Positions 38,789-46,335 of a stretch of DNA of 64,000 nt are shown here, piece after piece. The position numbers and the translations under genes were made by a program. The first letter of the stretch is position 1, and each line of letters opens with the position of its first letter. The notes under the pieces are model-generated. The model searched no databases and was not told the DNA's origin. It saw nothing but the letters and a program-made list of their open reading frames with translations. The stretch comes from Subtercola boreus (GTDB taxonomy: Bacteria > Actinomycetota > Actinomycetes > Actinomycetales > Microbacteriaceae): the NCBI RefSeq assembly GCF_006716115.1, contig NZ_VFOO01000001.1:3844001-3908000 (forward strand). The letters are read 5' to 3'.

Positions 38789-39022
38789 TCAGGCGTTGAC
38801 GGCCGAGGTCTCCTTGGCGTCGTCCTCTTCGAGCGAGTCGACCGGCTGCTCCGTCGCACGCTTCGGGTTCTTCGCCACGATCACGAGCAGCGCCGTCCCG
38901 ACGGTGCCGATCAGGATCGCCAGCACGTAGAGGAACGGCAGGCCAACGAGGGGCGTCACCCAGATTCCACCGTGCGGGGCGCGGAGCATGGATCCGGATA
39001 CGGCGACCAGGCCACCGGTCAC
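38789..39022 (-). pseudogene. Remnant of fructose PTS EIIC (FruA C-terminus)
   Basis: The frame encodes only 77 residues. The part MLRAPHGGIWVTPLVGLPFL, then YVLAILIGTVGTALLVIVAK, matches the last membrane segment of fructose-specific PTS permeases, where APHGGxFV is the signature (E. coli FruA ends in a similar way). A full FruA has about 550-700 residues, so the EIIA, EIIB and nearly all of EIIC are missing. It opens with a GTG that overlaps the stop of the esterase gene, so it is fused to the end of the foreign-looking operon. A functional transporter from this stub is unlikely. Confidence 0.75.
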
Positions 39023-40095
39023 GTGTGGGCGCGGAGGAACCTCACGAGGTCGTCGGTGGCGCGCCGGGAGACGGCCATGATGCGGGGGTAGGTGACCCAG
39101 CCGTGGGTCGCCTCCGGGTAGACGTGGACCTCGGTCAGCACCCGTGCTTCTACGAGGCGTTCGGCGTAGCGAATACCCTGGTCACGGAGCACATCGTGGG
39201 CCGCGAGCTGTACCAGCGCGGGCGGAAGTCCGCTCAGGTCTTCGGCGCGGAGCGGGGCCGCCCGGGCATCCGTACGCACCGGATCGGCGGGGTCGTCGCC
39301 CAGGTAGAGGTCGAAGAACCGGCGCATGTCCGTTTGGTGCAGAACGGGTTTCTCGGCGTTCTGGCGCATCGACCGGTCATCGAGATCGGTGTCGGTCACC
39401 GGGTAGATGAGGCCCTGCGCGCCGATCACCGGGCCGCCCCGGTCGCACGTGAGGAGGGTGAGCACTGCGGCGAGGTTGCCGCCCGCGCTGTCGCCGAAGA
39501 CGGCGAGCCGGCCGGGGTCGCCGCCGAGGCTGCGGGCGTTCTCGGCGGCCCACTCGAGCGCGCTGTACGCGTCGTCGACAGCGGCGGGGAACGGATGCTC
39601 GGGGGCGAGCCGGTAGTCGACCGCGATCACGATGGCTCCGAGCTCGGCCGCTACCTGGCTCGGCAGCCAGTCGCACATATCGAGCGCGCCGAAGAGGGTC
39701 CAGCCGCCGCCGTGGAAGTAGAGGGCGACCGGGAGGGTCGAGGTGTCGCGGGTGGCCGGGGCGGCGGCGGCGGTGGGCGGGGCGCTGCGTGTGGGTCGGG
39801 TGGGCGCGGGGCGAGCGCGTGCGGTGCGAGCGGGCGCGGTGCGAGCGGGCGCGGTGCCCGGTTTCGGCCGGTAGATGCGCACGGGCAGGTCCCCGGCGGG
39901 AGTCGGGATGGTGCGATCATCCACCAGCACGCCCCGGTGCCGCGCGCCGAACAGCAGGCGGCGGGCGAACGCGGGCACGTGCTGCATCGTCTGGTTGTGC
40001 GCGATGTCCTTCGGCGTCATGGTGGCGACGTGCATGGAGGGGAAGCGGTCCATCACCCGGCCCCAGGCGAGCACGCGGCGGGGGATCGCGGTCAT
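39019..40095 (-). CDS. Alpha/beta hydrolase, hormone-sensitive-lipase family esterase
   Basis: A 358-residue cytoplasmic esterase. The oxyanion-hole motif HGGG is at residues 128-131 and the nucleophile Ser203 is in GDSAGGN; the catalytic Asp and His are probably in AAHDVL and ATHGWV near the C-terminus. A Pro/Arg/Thr/Ala-rich insert of about 35 residues (80-117) precedes the core. The ATG at 40095 overlaps the nitroreductase-like gene stop (ATGA), so it is the fifth gene of the tight five-gene enzyme operon. The natural ester is unknown. Confidence 0.88.
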   Translation of the reverse strand: MTAIPRRVLAWGRVMDRFPSMHVATMTPKDIAHNQTMQHVPAFARRLLFGARHRGVLVDDRTIPTPAGDLPVRIYRPKPGTAPARTAPARTARARPAPTRPTRSAPPTAAAAPATRDTSTLPVALYFHGGGWTLFGALDMCDWLPSQVAAELGAIVIAVDYRLAPEHPFPAAVDDAYSALEWAAENARSLGGDPGRLAVFGDSAGGNLAAVLTLLTCDRGGPVIGAQGLIYPVTDTDLDDRSMRQNAEKPVLHQTDMRRFFDLYLGDDPADPVRTDARAAPLRAEDLSGLPPALVQLAAHDVLRDQGIRYAERLVEARVLTEVHVYPEATHGWVTYPRIMAVSRRATDDLVRFLRAHT

Positions 40096-41630
40096 CGGCT
40101 GTGCTCGCGGGCGGGTGTGCCGGCGGTGCTGCGGCCGCTGTCGCCGCCGCGGCCCCCGCGGCCGCCGCTGCCGCCGCGGGGGCCGCCGCCGCTGGTGCCG
40201 CCGTGGGTGCCCGCGCCGCCGCCGCCCACATACCCGCGGTCGTCTGTCAGCCGGGGTGACCGGGGGACCTCGCCCGATGCCACTCCCGCGCTGAACACCG
40301 ACAGTGCCACATCGCTTCGGCCGAGGGACAGGCGCTTCCGCAGCAGTCCGTGCGCGAGCGGCGAGTCGATGAGTTCGGAGTGCGGCGAGACGACGAGGCC
40401 GAGCGTGTGGGCGTGCAGCCACAGGCGTTGCAGCACGCGTCCCGCCTCCAGGGCGTCGGGTTCCGAGACGCCGATCCGGCTGTCCATCGCGGCCGTGGTG
40501 CGCGGGCCGTCATCGAGCGCGGCCAGCCGGGCGTTCGCGACCAGCACCAGGTGCGTCGCCGACTCTGGGTCGCTCTCGCTGAGCGAGAGGGCGAGCGGGC
40601 GCAGGGTGCGCGCCCGTTCGAGCGACTCGGCGGCGCGGCCCACCACCCCGGCTGCCCCCACGAGCGGGTTCTGGATGCGCCGCCACCGCGTCGCGGGCGC
40701 AGCGAGCCGGGCCAGCGGGGCCGGGATGCCGAGCATCGCGTCGGTCATCCCGTCACGGGTGTAACGCGGATGGGCGGGGTCGAGCCGCAGCCACTGCAGA
40801 AGCTCCTTCGCCACACTCGGGCGCGACGCCGTGAACGCGATGCCGAGCCGGCTGAGGTACGCCATCGCCTTGTCGTCGAGCCGCCGGAGGGTGAGCCACG
40901 GCGGCAGGTCGACGTCGCTGAGCGTGTCCCAGGTGGCCGGATGCCCGACCAGCCGGCCCCGGAAAACCGCCCTGTCGCGCACGTCGGCGGACGTGAAGGG
41001 GTGCGCGCGGTGCGCCGGCGCGGTGCCGGGCGGGGTGCCGGTGGAAGCGGCGGGGGTGGGCAACGCGGTGCCGGGCGGGGCGACAGGTGGCAGGGAGGTG
41101 GAGCGCACAGATCCGGTGGCGGGCGGAGTCCCTGTAGGTGGGGGCGGGGTGCCGGCCGGGGTGCCGGTGGGGACGAGGCTGACCCGCAGCACGGGGCGTG
41201 CGCCGTCGGCCGGGCCGGTCAGCGGGAGTTCCTCGAGCCGTTCGAGCTGGGCCAGGGTTTCGACGCGGGTGTCGAAACCGGCCTCCGCGGCGCCGATCGC
41301 GAAGCTCTCGACCCAGGCGCCGAGCGCGAGCACGACGTCACGGAAGCTCGGATCCCCCGCAGGCAGCGTGCGGCTCGGCACGACGCACACCTCGATGGCT
41401 GCGCCACCTGCGTCGGCGCCGCTGGCCGCACCGCCACCGCCGGACGCACCGCCGGACGCGCCATCGCCTGCCGCACCGCCATCGGCCGCGCTGCCTGTCG
41501 CGCCGGCGACGGCATCCCCGCCACCTCCGACGATGTGCGGCGACCACGGCTGCGTGTTGTGCGGCGACGGCGCGCGTCCCGCCAGCGTGATCAGGCTCGC
41601 GAGCAGGTCGGCGGTGGGGTGGTCGGTCAC
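40092..41630 (-). CDS. Nitroreductase-superfamily (Acg-like) protein
   Basis: A 512-residue FMN-binding type protein. The N-terminus has APSPHNTQPW, a hallmark of the Acg/Rv3131-like nitroreductase group, and the C-terminal half carries a second nitroreductase-like segment (LWLHAHTLGLVVSPHSELID). Two Gly/Ala- or Pro/Thr-rich inserts (about residues 35-80 and 155-210) and a Gly-rich tail enlarge it. Some Acg-like proteins sequester flavin or lack turnover, so catalysis is uncertain. It overlaps both neighbours by 4 bases. Confidence 0.75.
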   Translation of the reverse strand: MTDHPTADLLASLITLAGRAPSPHNTQPWSPHIVGGGGDAVAGATGSAADGGAAGDGASGGASGGGGAASGADAGGAAIEVCVVPSRTLPAGDPSFRDVVLALGAWVESFAIGAAEAGFDTRVETLAQLERLEELPLTGPADGARPVLRVSLVPTGTPAGTPPPPTGTPPATGSVRSTSLPPVAPPGTALPTPAASTGTPPGTAPAHRAHPFTSADVRDRAVFRGRLVGHPATWDTLSDVDLPPWLTLRRLDDKAMAYLSRLGIAFTASRPSVAKELLQWLRLDPAHPRYTRDGMTDAMLGIPAPLARLAAPATRWRRIQNPLVGAAGVVGRAAESLERARTLRPLALSLSESDPESATHLVLVANARLAALDDGPRTTAAMDSRIGVSEPDALEAGRVLQRLWLHAHTLGLVVSPHSELIDSPLAHGLLRKRLSLGRSDVALSVFSAGVASGEVPRSPRLTDDRGYVGGGGAGTHGGTSGGGPRGGSGGRGGRGGDSGRSTAGTPAREHSR

Positions 41631-42895
41631 GGGGTGGCTCCCTCGGATGTGGGCGGTGGCGCGGCGGGCGGTGGCGCGGCAGCGGTGGGCCGCGCGGCGG
41701 TGGTCGGCGGAGGCGCGACGGCACCCCGGGCATCCGCTGAGTCGCCTGCGGCGGCAGCCCGGGCATCCAGAGCCTGCCCCTGCTGCAGCGGGCGCCGGTA
41801 GAACGTGTAGCCGTGCAGCGTCCGCCCGCCGAAGCGTGCGAACTGGGCTGTCGAGGCGGGGTTATCGCGGCCGACGTAGGTGCTCCGGAGCGCGCGGTAC
41901 CCGCCGGCGACCAGGTTCGCCTGCAACTGCCGGCTCAGCAGGCTGAGGATGCCCTGCCCCTGCCGCTCGGGATCCGTGCCTTGGATCACGAGGATCGCCT
42001 CGCGGCGGTACCGACCACGCGTCAGGAGCAGCTGCACCTGGTGGAGCGGCCCGAGCCGACCGCCGACCCGCTGCACGAACTCGGTGATGTCGGGTACGAC
42101 GAGCACGAACGCCACCGCCCTGCCCGACGCGCTGTCGCGGGCGAGCAGGAGCAACTGCTCGTCGAGCAGGAACGTGAGGCCGTCGGTCGCCGAAGCCATC
42201 TCGGCCGCGGAGATCTCGGTGTAGTACGGCAGCTGGGCGAACGACGCGTTGAGGAGAGTGAGCAGTTCGGGCACGAGCCGCTTCATTTCACGCTTCGAGC
42301 CGTGAGCCAAGGTCAGGCCGGCGGCCGCCCATTCGGCGGGCGTCGGTTCGGCTGCCGGGGCCGCGCCCATTTCGACGAGCCAGGTGTCGGCCTCGCCCCA
42401 GCGCTCGAAACCTTCCGCCTCGTAGACGATCGGCACGAATTCGTCGTTCCAGGCGGAGTCGACGAACCCGCGCTCGCCGAACCCGGAGGTGATGACGCCT
42501 CCGGCCTGGTTGGGCAGCAGCGAGACCGGTCCGAAGAGGGCGTCGGCGGAGCCGCCCGACCGCGCGCGTGCGCGCCGGTCGAGTTCGGCGAAGAGCGCGC
42601 TCGCCGCCTCCCCGTCACGGAACTCGGTCGCCCCGAACAGCTGCAGCCGCTCGCCGAATTTTGCGTCGAGCCGCCGGTCGGTGTGGGAGGTCGTGCGGCC
42701 GACGACGGTTCCGCTGCTGTCGCGGGCGAGCAGCAGGTCGATGGGCTCCGGATGCGGGCTCCGCCCGGTGAACCACGACCGGATGCTCGCCTCCAGCAGA
42801 GGCACCGCGAGGTTCCGCGGCTGGAGGCCGAGCGGCATCGCGATGAACTCGTCGAGTGCGGCGCGGGTGCTGACCTGCTCCACGGTGACGGTCAC
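41627..42895 (-). CDS. GNAT-like N-acyltransferase, 422 aa
   Basis: A large protein with GNAT features. The N-terminal half (FIAMPLGLQPRNLAVPLLEA, LLLARDSSGTVVGRTTSHTD) and second half (LLLLARDSASGRAVAFVLVV, ILVIQGTDPERQGQGILSLL, then YVGRDNPASTAQFARFG) resemble acyl-CoA-dependent N-acyltransferases, the RxGxG-type loop being RQGQGI. The GTG at 42895 overlaps the upstream stop (GTGA). The last 55 residues are Ala/Pro-rich. The acyl donor and acceptor are not known; an activated acid from the adenylating enzyme of this operon is a plausible donor. Confidence 0.7.
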   Translation of the reverse strand: MTVTVEQVSTRAALDEFIAMPLGLQPRNLAVPLLEASIRSWFTGRSPHPEPIDLLLARDSSGTVVGRTTSHTDRRLDAKFGERLQLFGATEFRDGEAASALFAELDRRARARSGGSADALFGPVSLLPNQAGGVITSGFGERGFVDSAWNDEFVPIVYEAEGFERWGEADTWLVEMGAAPAAEPTPAEWAAAGLTLAHGSKREMKRLVPELLTLLNASFAQLPYYTEISAAEMASATDGLTFLLDEQLLLLARDSASGRAVAFVLVVPDITEFVQRVGGRLGPLHQVQLLLTRGRYRREAILVIQGTDPERQGQGILSLLSRQLQANLVAGGYRALRSTYVGRDNPASTAQFARFGGRTLHGYTFYRRPLQQGQALDARAAAAGDSADARGAVAPPPTTAARPTAAAPPPAAPPPTSEGATP

Positions 42896-43890
42896 GGCGC
42901 CTCCCCATCGGCGCGTGGCGCGGGTGGCTCCGGGGCGCCGGGCGCCGGGGGTGCGGGGGTGGCGGGCGCCGGGTGTGCCTGGGCTGCGGTGGGCGCCGGA
43001 GGTGTGCTGTCCTCGGGAGCCACCGCGTTGTCGGCAGGTGCCTCGCCCGGCGCGAGGTGCAGGCGGATGTAACCACCGGTGCCGTTCCTGGTGTCGCGGG
43101 TGATCCATTGCATGAGAGTGCGGTGGGCCGGAAGCCTGGCGAATGACAGGAGATCGTCGCGCGTGGCGAAGAAGGCGAGGGTTCCGAGGGTGAAGGGCGG
43201 CTCCCAGTACACCGTGTGCCACACGTAGCCGCGGAGCGTCTGCATGCGCGCCACCATCGGATACCACGTGCGTGACAGCTGCACGAGCGCCCGCGGGCCG
43301 CGGTACTTGGTCGCCCCGATGAACATCGCGCGGGCATCCGTCACCGGTATCCCGCCCCCCTGCTCCTGAATCGAAACCCCGAAAGTTGTCGCTCTGGCTC
43401 GCGGATACCGACTACTTTCGGGGTTTCGATCGGCCGTGGCCGTGGCCGTGGCCGTTCCCGTGGTCGTGGGCCGGGCGACGGGCGGGCCGGCGGAGCCGCG
43501 CGCGGCCTCGACCGAGGTGGGGGTGAAGGTGGGGATGTGCGCCATCACGTTGCCTTCCGCGCGCCAGACGCCGTTGCTGTACCCGCTCGGGTCGGCGGCG
43601 AGTACGGCCGTGGATGTCGCGGCCCCCGTCCCCGCTCGGCCGAGTGCCTCGGTGGCGGTGTGGGCGTCGCGGGCGGTGGCGAAGCACGCGACGACACCCT
43701 GCGAGAACCCGCGGCGCGTGAACCGCTTGGACCAGATGTGGCCGTCCGCGCGCTGAAGCGCCGTGGCGATCTCGCCGGGGGACAGGGCGGATGCCTCAGC
43801 GCGGCCCCGCGACCCGCGGGCGACCTCCACCACGACCATCGCCTCGGCCTGCCCCTGCTTCGGCGCCCGCGAGAAGTCGGTGGTCCTCAT
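42892..43890 (-). CDS. Unknown protein, two heme-oxygenase-like halves split by a palindrome
   Basis: A 332-residue protein that I cannot assign firmly. Each half has the look of small alpha+beta-barrel (spheroidene-monooxygenase/DUF3291-like) domains: residues ~50-110 with KRFTRRGFSQGVVACFATAR and residues ~200-275 with WYPMVARMQTLRGYVWHTVY, then FFATRDDLLSFARLPAHRTL. Between them are a Thr/Ala run and 24 residues (about 151-174) encoded by a DNA palindrome at 43370-43440. The C-terminal 60 residues are Ala/Pro-rich. It overlaps the genes on both sides by 4 bases. Confidence 0.6.
   Translation of the reverse strand: MRTTDFSRAPKQGQAEAMVVVEVARGSRGRAEASALSPGEIATALQRADGHIWSKRFTRRGFSQGVVACFATARDAHTATEALGRAGTGAATSTAVLAADPSGYSNGVWRAEGNVMAHIPTFTPTSVEAARGSAGPPVARPTTTGTATATATADRNPESSRYPRARATTFGVSIQEQGGGIPVTDARAMFIGATKYRGPRALVQLSRTWYPMVARMQTLRGYVWHTVYWEPPFTLGTLAFFATRDDLLSFARLPAHRTLMQWITRDTRNGTGGYIRLHLAPGEAPADNAVAPEDSTPPAPTAAQAHPAPATPAPPAPGAPEPPAPRADGEAP
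43370..43440. repeat. 71-base palindrome inside a coding region
   Basis: ATCGAAACCCCGAAAG, then TTGTCG, at 43370-43391 pairs with 43419-43440 with one mismatch in 22, leaving a 27-base loop. It is read in frame within the unknown gene of the enzyme operon. Its A/T-rich arms differ in style from the flanking GCC-rich codons, which suggests an inserted palindromic element rather than chance. Confidence 0.75.
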
Positions 43891-45662
43891 GGCCCCTCGG
43901 CGCCCGCCGCGCCGCCCGCGGCACCGCTGCCACCCGCGGCACCGCCGGCACCCGCCTCGCCGCCCGCGGCACCGCCGCCCCCCGCAGCGCCACCCGCGGC
44001 GCCCGCCGCGCCACTCGCACCGGCTACCGGCGCGGCACCGCCGCCGCCCGCCGCACCGCGGTCCGCGGCATCCACCAGGTACACGTTCTTGATCTTCGAC
44101 GACCCGTGCTCGAACACTCCCGTGCCGTGGTCGTGCACCTCGACGCGCACGTCGGCGGCCGTCGGATCCTCCTCGAGCGACTGGGCGATGTCGCGCGAGA
44201 CGCTCGCGAGGTGGCGGAGCACGCCGGCGGCCGACGCCTCGCGCAGGGCCTGCCGGTCATCCGGAGCCAGCGAGGCACCGGCGCGCAGCTGCAGGTGGAT
44301 GACCGGCCGCTGCTCGAGCCCGCCGATGTCGAGCAGGCTGAGCTTGAACGACTCGATGTTCGACGCATAGGGATTGTCGAGGTACAGACCGTTCTCCACG
44401 TCGATCGGATAGATGTTGGCCCCCATGTAGGAGATCGTGGAATCTTTCCGCCCGAAGAGCAGCACGAACGGCAGCTTCATGCGCTGCGAGGAGAACGCCC
44501 GCTCGAAGGCGAGTGCAAGACGCGGGAACCGGCCCACGAGCGCCTGCATCTCGGGGAACGTCACGATCGCCGCCTCGTCACCGATGTTGTAGCGCACCTT
44601 CGGGCTCATGATCGCGGTCGAGTTGAGCGTCACGAGCAGTTCGCCCTCGGCGGTGGTCTCGAGGTAGGTCTCGAGCGGGTTGTACTGGAACACCATCGGC
44701 GTGCGGTCTTCGCCCTCGCCGAGCACGAGCTCGCGCAGATCGGCGTTCGCCACGAGGCTCCGGCGCAACCACACCGAGAGGTCGCTCTCGCCGGCCATGC
44801 CGATCGTGAGGTCGGAGGCGCCGTACCCCGAGTAGACCCGCACGAACCGCTTCTCGATGTAGTCGCGGAGCCCCTCGGTGAGCGCTTCGCCGCCGACGAA
44901 ACCGTTGAGTTCGTGGGCGTCCCAGTCGAAGCCGTCGGCGTCGAGGCGATCGCGCAGGTGCTTCAGGAAGGGTGGGTAGGCGCTGACGAGATAGGTGTAA
45001 CCCGGCCCGAAGTGCGCGAGAGTGTCGACGATCTTGTCGATGTCGGGCCCGGTGTTCTTCACCATCGCCACCTTCGACATGGCAAGACCCGTGTTCGTTC
45101 CGGTGGCCCACGCTCCCATCGAGAAGGCGTTGATGCAGAACAGCCGGCGGCTGCCGAAGAGCAGGGTGATGTAGCCCGCCACGTTCTTGTGCACCGTGTC
45201 GAGTTCGTCTTTCGAGCGCATCCAGTTGTAGGGGGTGCCGCTCGAACCGCTCGACTCGTCGACGACGGTTCCAATGGTGACGATCTCACCGTTCCAGCAG
45301 CGATCCTCCTCCGAGAAGCGGTCGACGTACTCCTTCTTCGACGTCGGCTGGTACGACGACAGGTTCCACCAGTCGAAGACGAAGTCGTGCTCGTCGAGGT
45401 AGCGGCGGTAGGCCGGTACGTCGAGGTAGGCCTGCTGGCAGATGGCCCAGGCGTTCCAGCGGGCGAAGCGTTCGAACGACGGGTGGTAGTGCCGGGCGGT
45501 GAAGCGCCACAGCACAGGGTGCAACCGGTAGACCCCGTAGAAGGCGGTGACGATCGCCGTCGAGAGGCGCAGCACGGCCTGCCGGAGCAGCCGAGTCGGG
45601 CGCGGCGTGGGGCGGCTCAGCCTGGACAAGCGATCTCCTCCCGGGGATGCCGCGTCGATCAT
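43887..45662 (-). CDS. PaaK/LuxE-like adenylate-forming enzyme
   Basis: A 591-residue member of the phenylacetate-CoA ligase/LuxE/coenzyme F390 synthetase group, which activates a carboxylic acid as acyl-AMP. The P-loop SSGSSGTP is at residues 137-144, YSGYGASD at 278-284, RYNIGDEA at 357-364 and the hinge GRKDS at 404-408. The C-terminal domain (IYPIDVENGLYLDNPYASNI) is present, followed by a Gly/Ala tail of about 60 residues. It lacks membrane segments. It leads the five-gene overlapping operon and probably supplies an activated acid to the acyltransferase. Confidence 0.8.
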   Translation of the reverse strand: MIDAASPGGDRLSRLSRPTPRPTRLLRQAVLRLSTAIVTAFYGVYRLHPVLWRFTARHYHPSFERFARWNAWAICQQAYLDVPAYRRYLDEHDFVFDWWNLSSYQPTSKKEYVDRFSEEDRCWNGEIVTIGTVVDESSGSSGTPYNWMRSKDELDTVHKNVAGYITLLFGSRRLFCINAFSMGAWATGTNTGLAMSKVAMVKNTGPDIDKIVDTLAHFGPGYTYLVSAYPPFLKHLRDRLDADGFDWDAHELNGFVGGEALTEGLRDYIEKRFVRVYSGYGASDLTIGMAGESDLSVWLRRSLVANADLRELVLGEGEDRTPMVFQYNPLETYLETTAEGELLVTLNSTAIMSPKVRYNIGDEAAIVTFPEMQALVGRFPRLALAFERAFSSQRMKLPFVLLFGRKDSTISYMGANIYPIDVENGLYLDNPYASNIESFKLSLLDIGGLEQRPVIHLQLRAGASLAPDDRQALREASAAGVLRHLASVSRDIAQSLEEDPTAADVRVEVHDHGTGVFEHGSSKIKNVYLVDAADRGAAGGGGAAPVAGASGAAGAAGGAAGGGGAAGGEAGAGGAAGGSGAAGGAAGAEGP

Positions 45663-45672
45663 CCCCGGGAAC

Positions 45673-45678
45673 AGTCTA
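45673..45678 (-). promoter_or_regulatory. Probable -10 of the enzyme operon
   Basis: On the minus strand TAGACT lies 10 bases before the ATG of the adenylate-forming enzyme, with GGGGATG at the start codon. It would separate the operon from the SnoaL gene upstream. Confidence 0.35.
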
Positions 45679-45737
45679 GGCGGTCAAGCCGCGTCAAGCT
45701 GAGAATTCGTCACCGCTCGATCGCGCTCGCAGAAATC

Positions 45738-46145
45738 CTAGGCGAGACCGAGTTGCTGCAGCATCCCGAGCTGGTCGCTGCTGCCCCAGCGTTCGACCAT
45801 CTTGCCGTTCTCGAACCGGCTGATCTGCAGGCCGCGGAAGGACACACTGCGGCCGGTCGCGTCGTGGCCCATCAGCGGGCCCTGGTGGGTGCCGGTCGCC
45901 GTGTAGGCGAAGGACACGTCGGTGTCATTTGCGACGAGCCTCTCGACCTCCAGCGCAAAGTCGGGGAAGGCCGTGACGAGCTCGGTGAACAGCGCCTTGT
46001 AGCCTTCAGGGCCGGCGACCTGGCCGGGGCCCGGGTCGTTGTCGACACAGTCGGCCGCGACGAGGTCGTCGAACGCGGCGAAGTCACGGTTGTTCACCGC
46101 TTCGCCGAACTTCTGCTGCACTTCGATGTTGGATTCCTCTGACAT
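45738..46145 (-). CDS. SnoaL-like ester cyclase/polyketide-cyclase-fold protein
   Basis: A 135-residue protein of the SnoaL-like NTF2 fold, with EAVNNRDFAAFDDLVAADCV near the N-terminus, then GPEGYKALFTELVTAFPDFA and WGSSDQLGMLQQLG at the end, the standard pattern of the ester-cyclase group. Many such proteins have no known substrate. It is 75 bases upstream of, and in the same direction as, the adenylating enzyme and could be co-transcribed. It is divergent from ptsI. Confidence 0.85.
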   Translation of the reverse strand: MSEESNIEVQQKFGEAVNNRDFAAFDDLVAADCVDNDPGPGQVAGPEGYKALFTELVTAFPDFALEVERLVANDTDVSFAYTATGTHQGPLMGHDATGRSVSFRGLQISRFENGKMVERWGSSDQLGMLQQLGLA

Positions 46146-46335
46146 GTCGTTGCCTTTCTGTCGCGGGGTACACGTCCGTGCCCCGTTCCGAGACTATGTT
46201 CACGGCCCGACTCCAGGCAGAGGGTTGCGCGGGGGCGGGGAAACCGACAGCCTCCGGGACCGGCGGGCCGGTCATCCACCGCACTATTCTGGAGACGACG
46301 GACGCAGCACAGCCTGCCGGTCGGAGGAGATCACG
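46146..46335. promoter_or_regulatory. Divergent region between SnoaL gene and ptsI
   Basis: CACTATTCTGG at 46283-46293 provides a TATTCT -10 for ptsI, and GGAGGAGA before 46336 is its ribosome-binding site. The SnoaL side has GAAAGG before its start. No known operator is recognised. Confidence 0.35.

Noticed and set aside
38789-39022. The 77-residue frame as an intact small membrane protein gene
   Set aside because: Its sequence follows the C-terminal end of fructose EIIC closely, including APHGG, so a truncated remnant is the better reading.
39019-46145. Enzyme operon as part of a phage or transposon
   Set aside because: No integrase, transposase or terminal repeats are seen at its ends and the codon style matches the chromosome.
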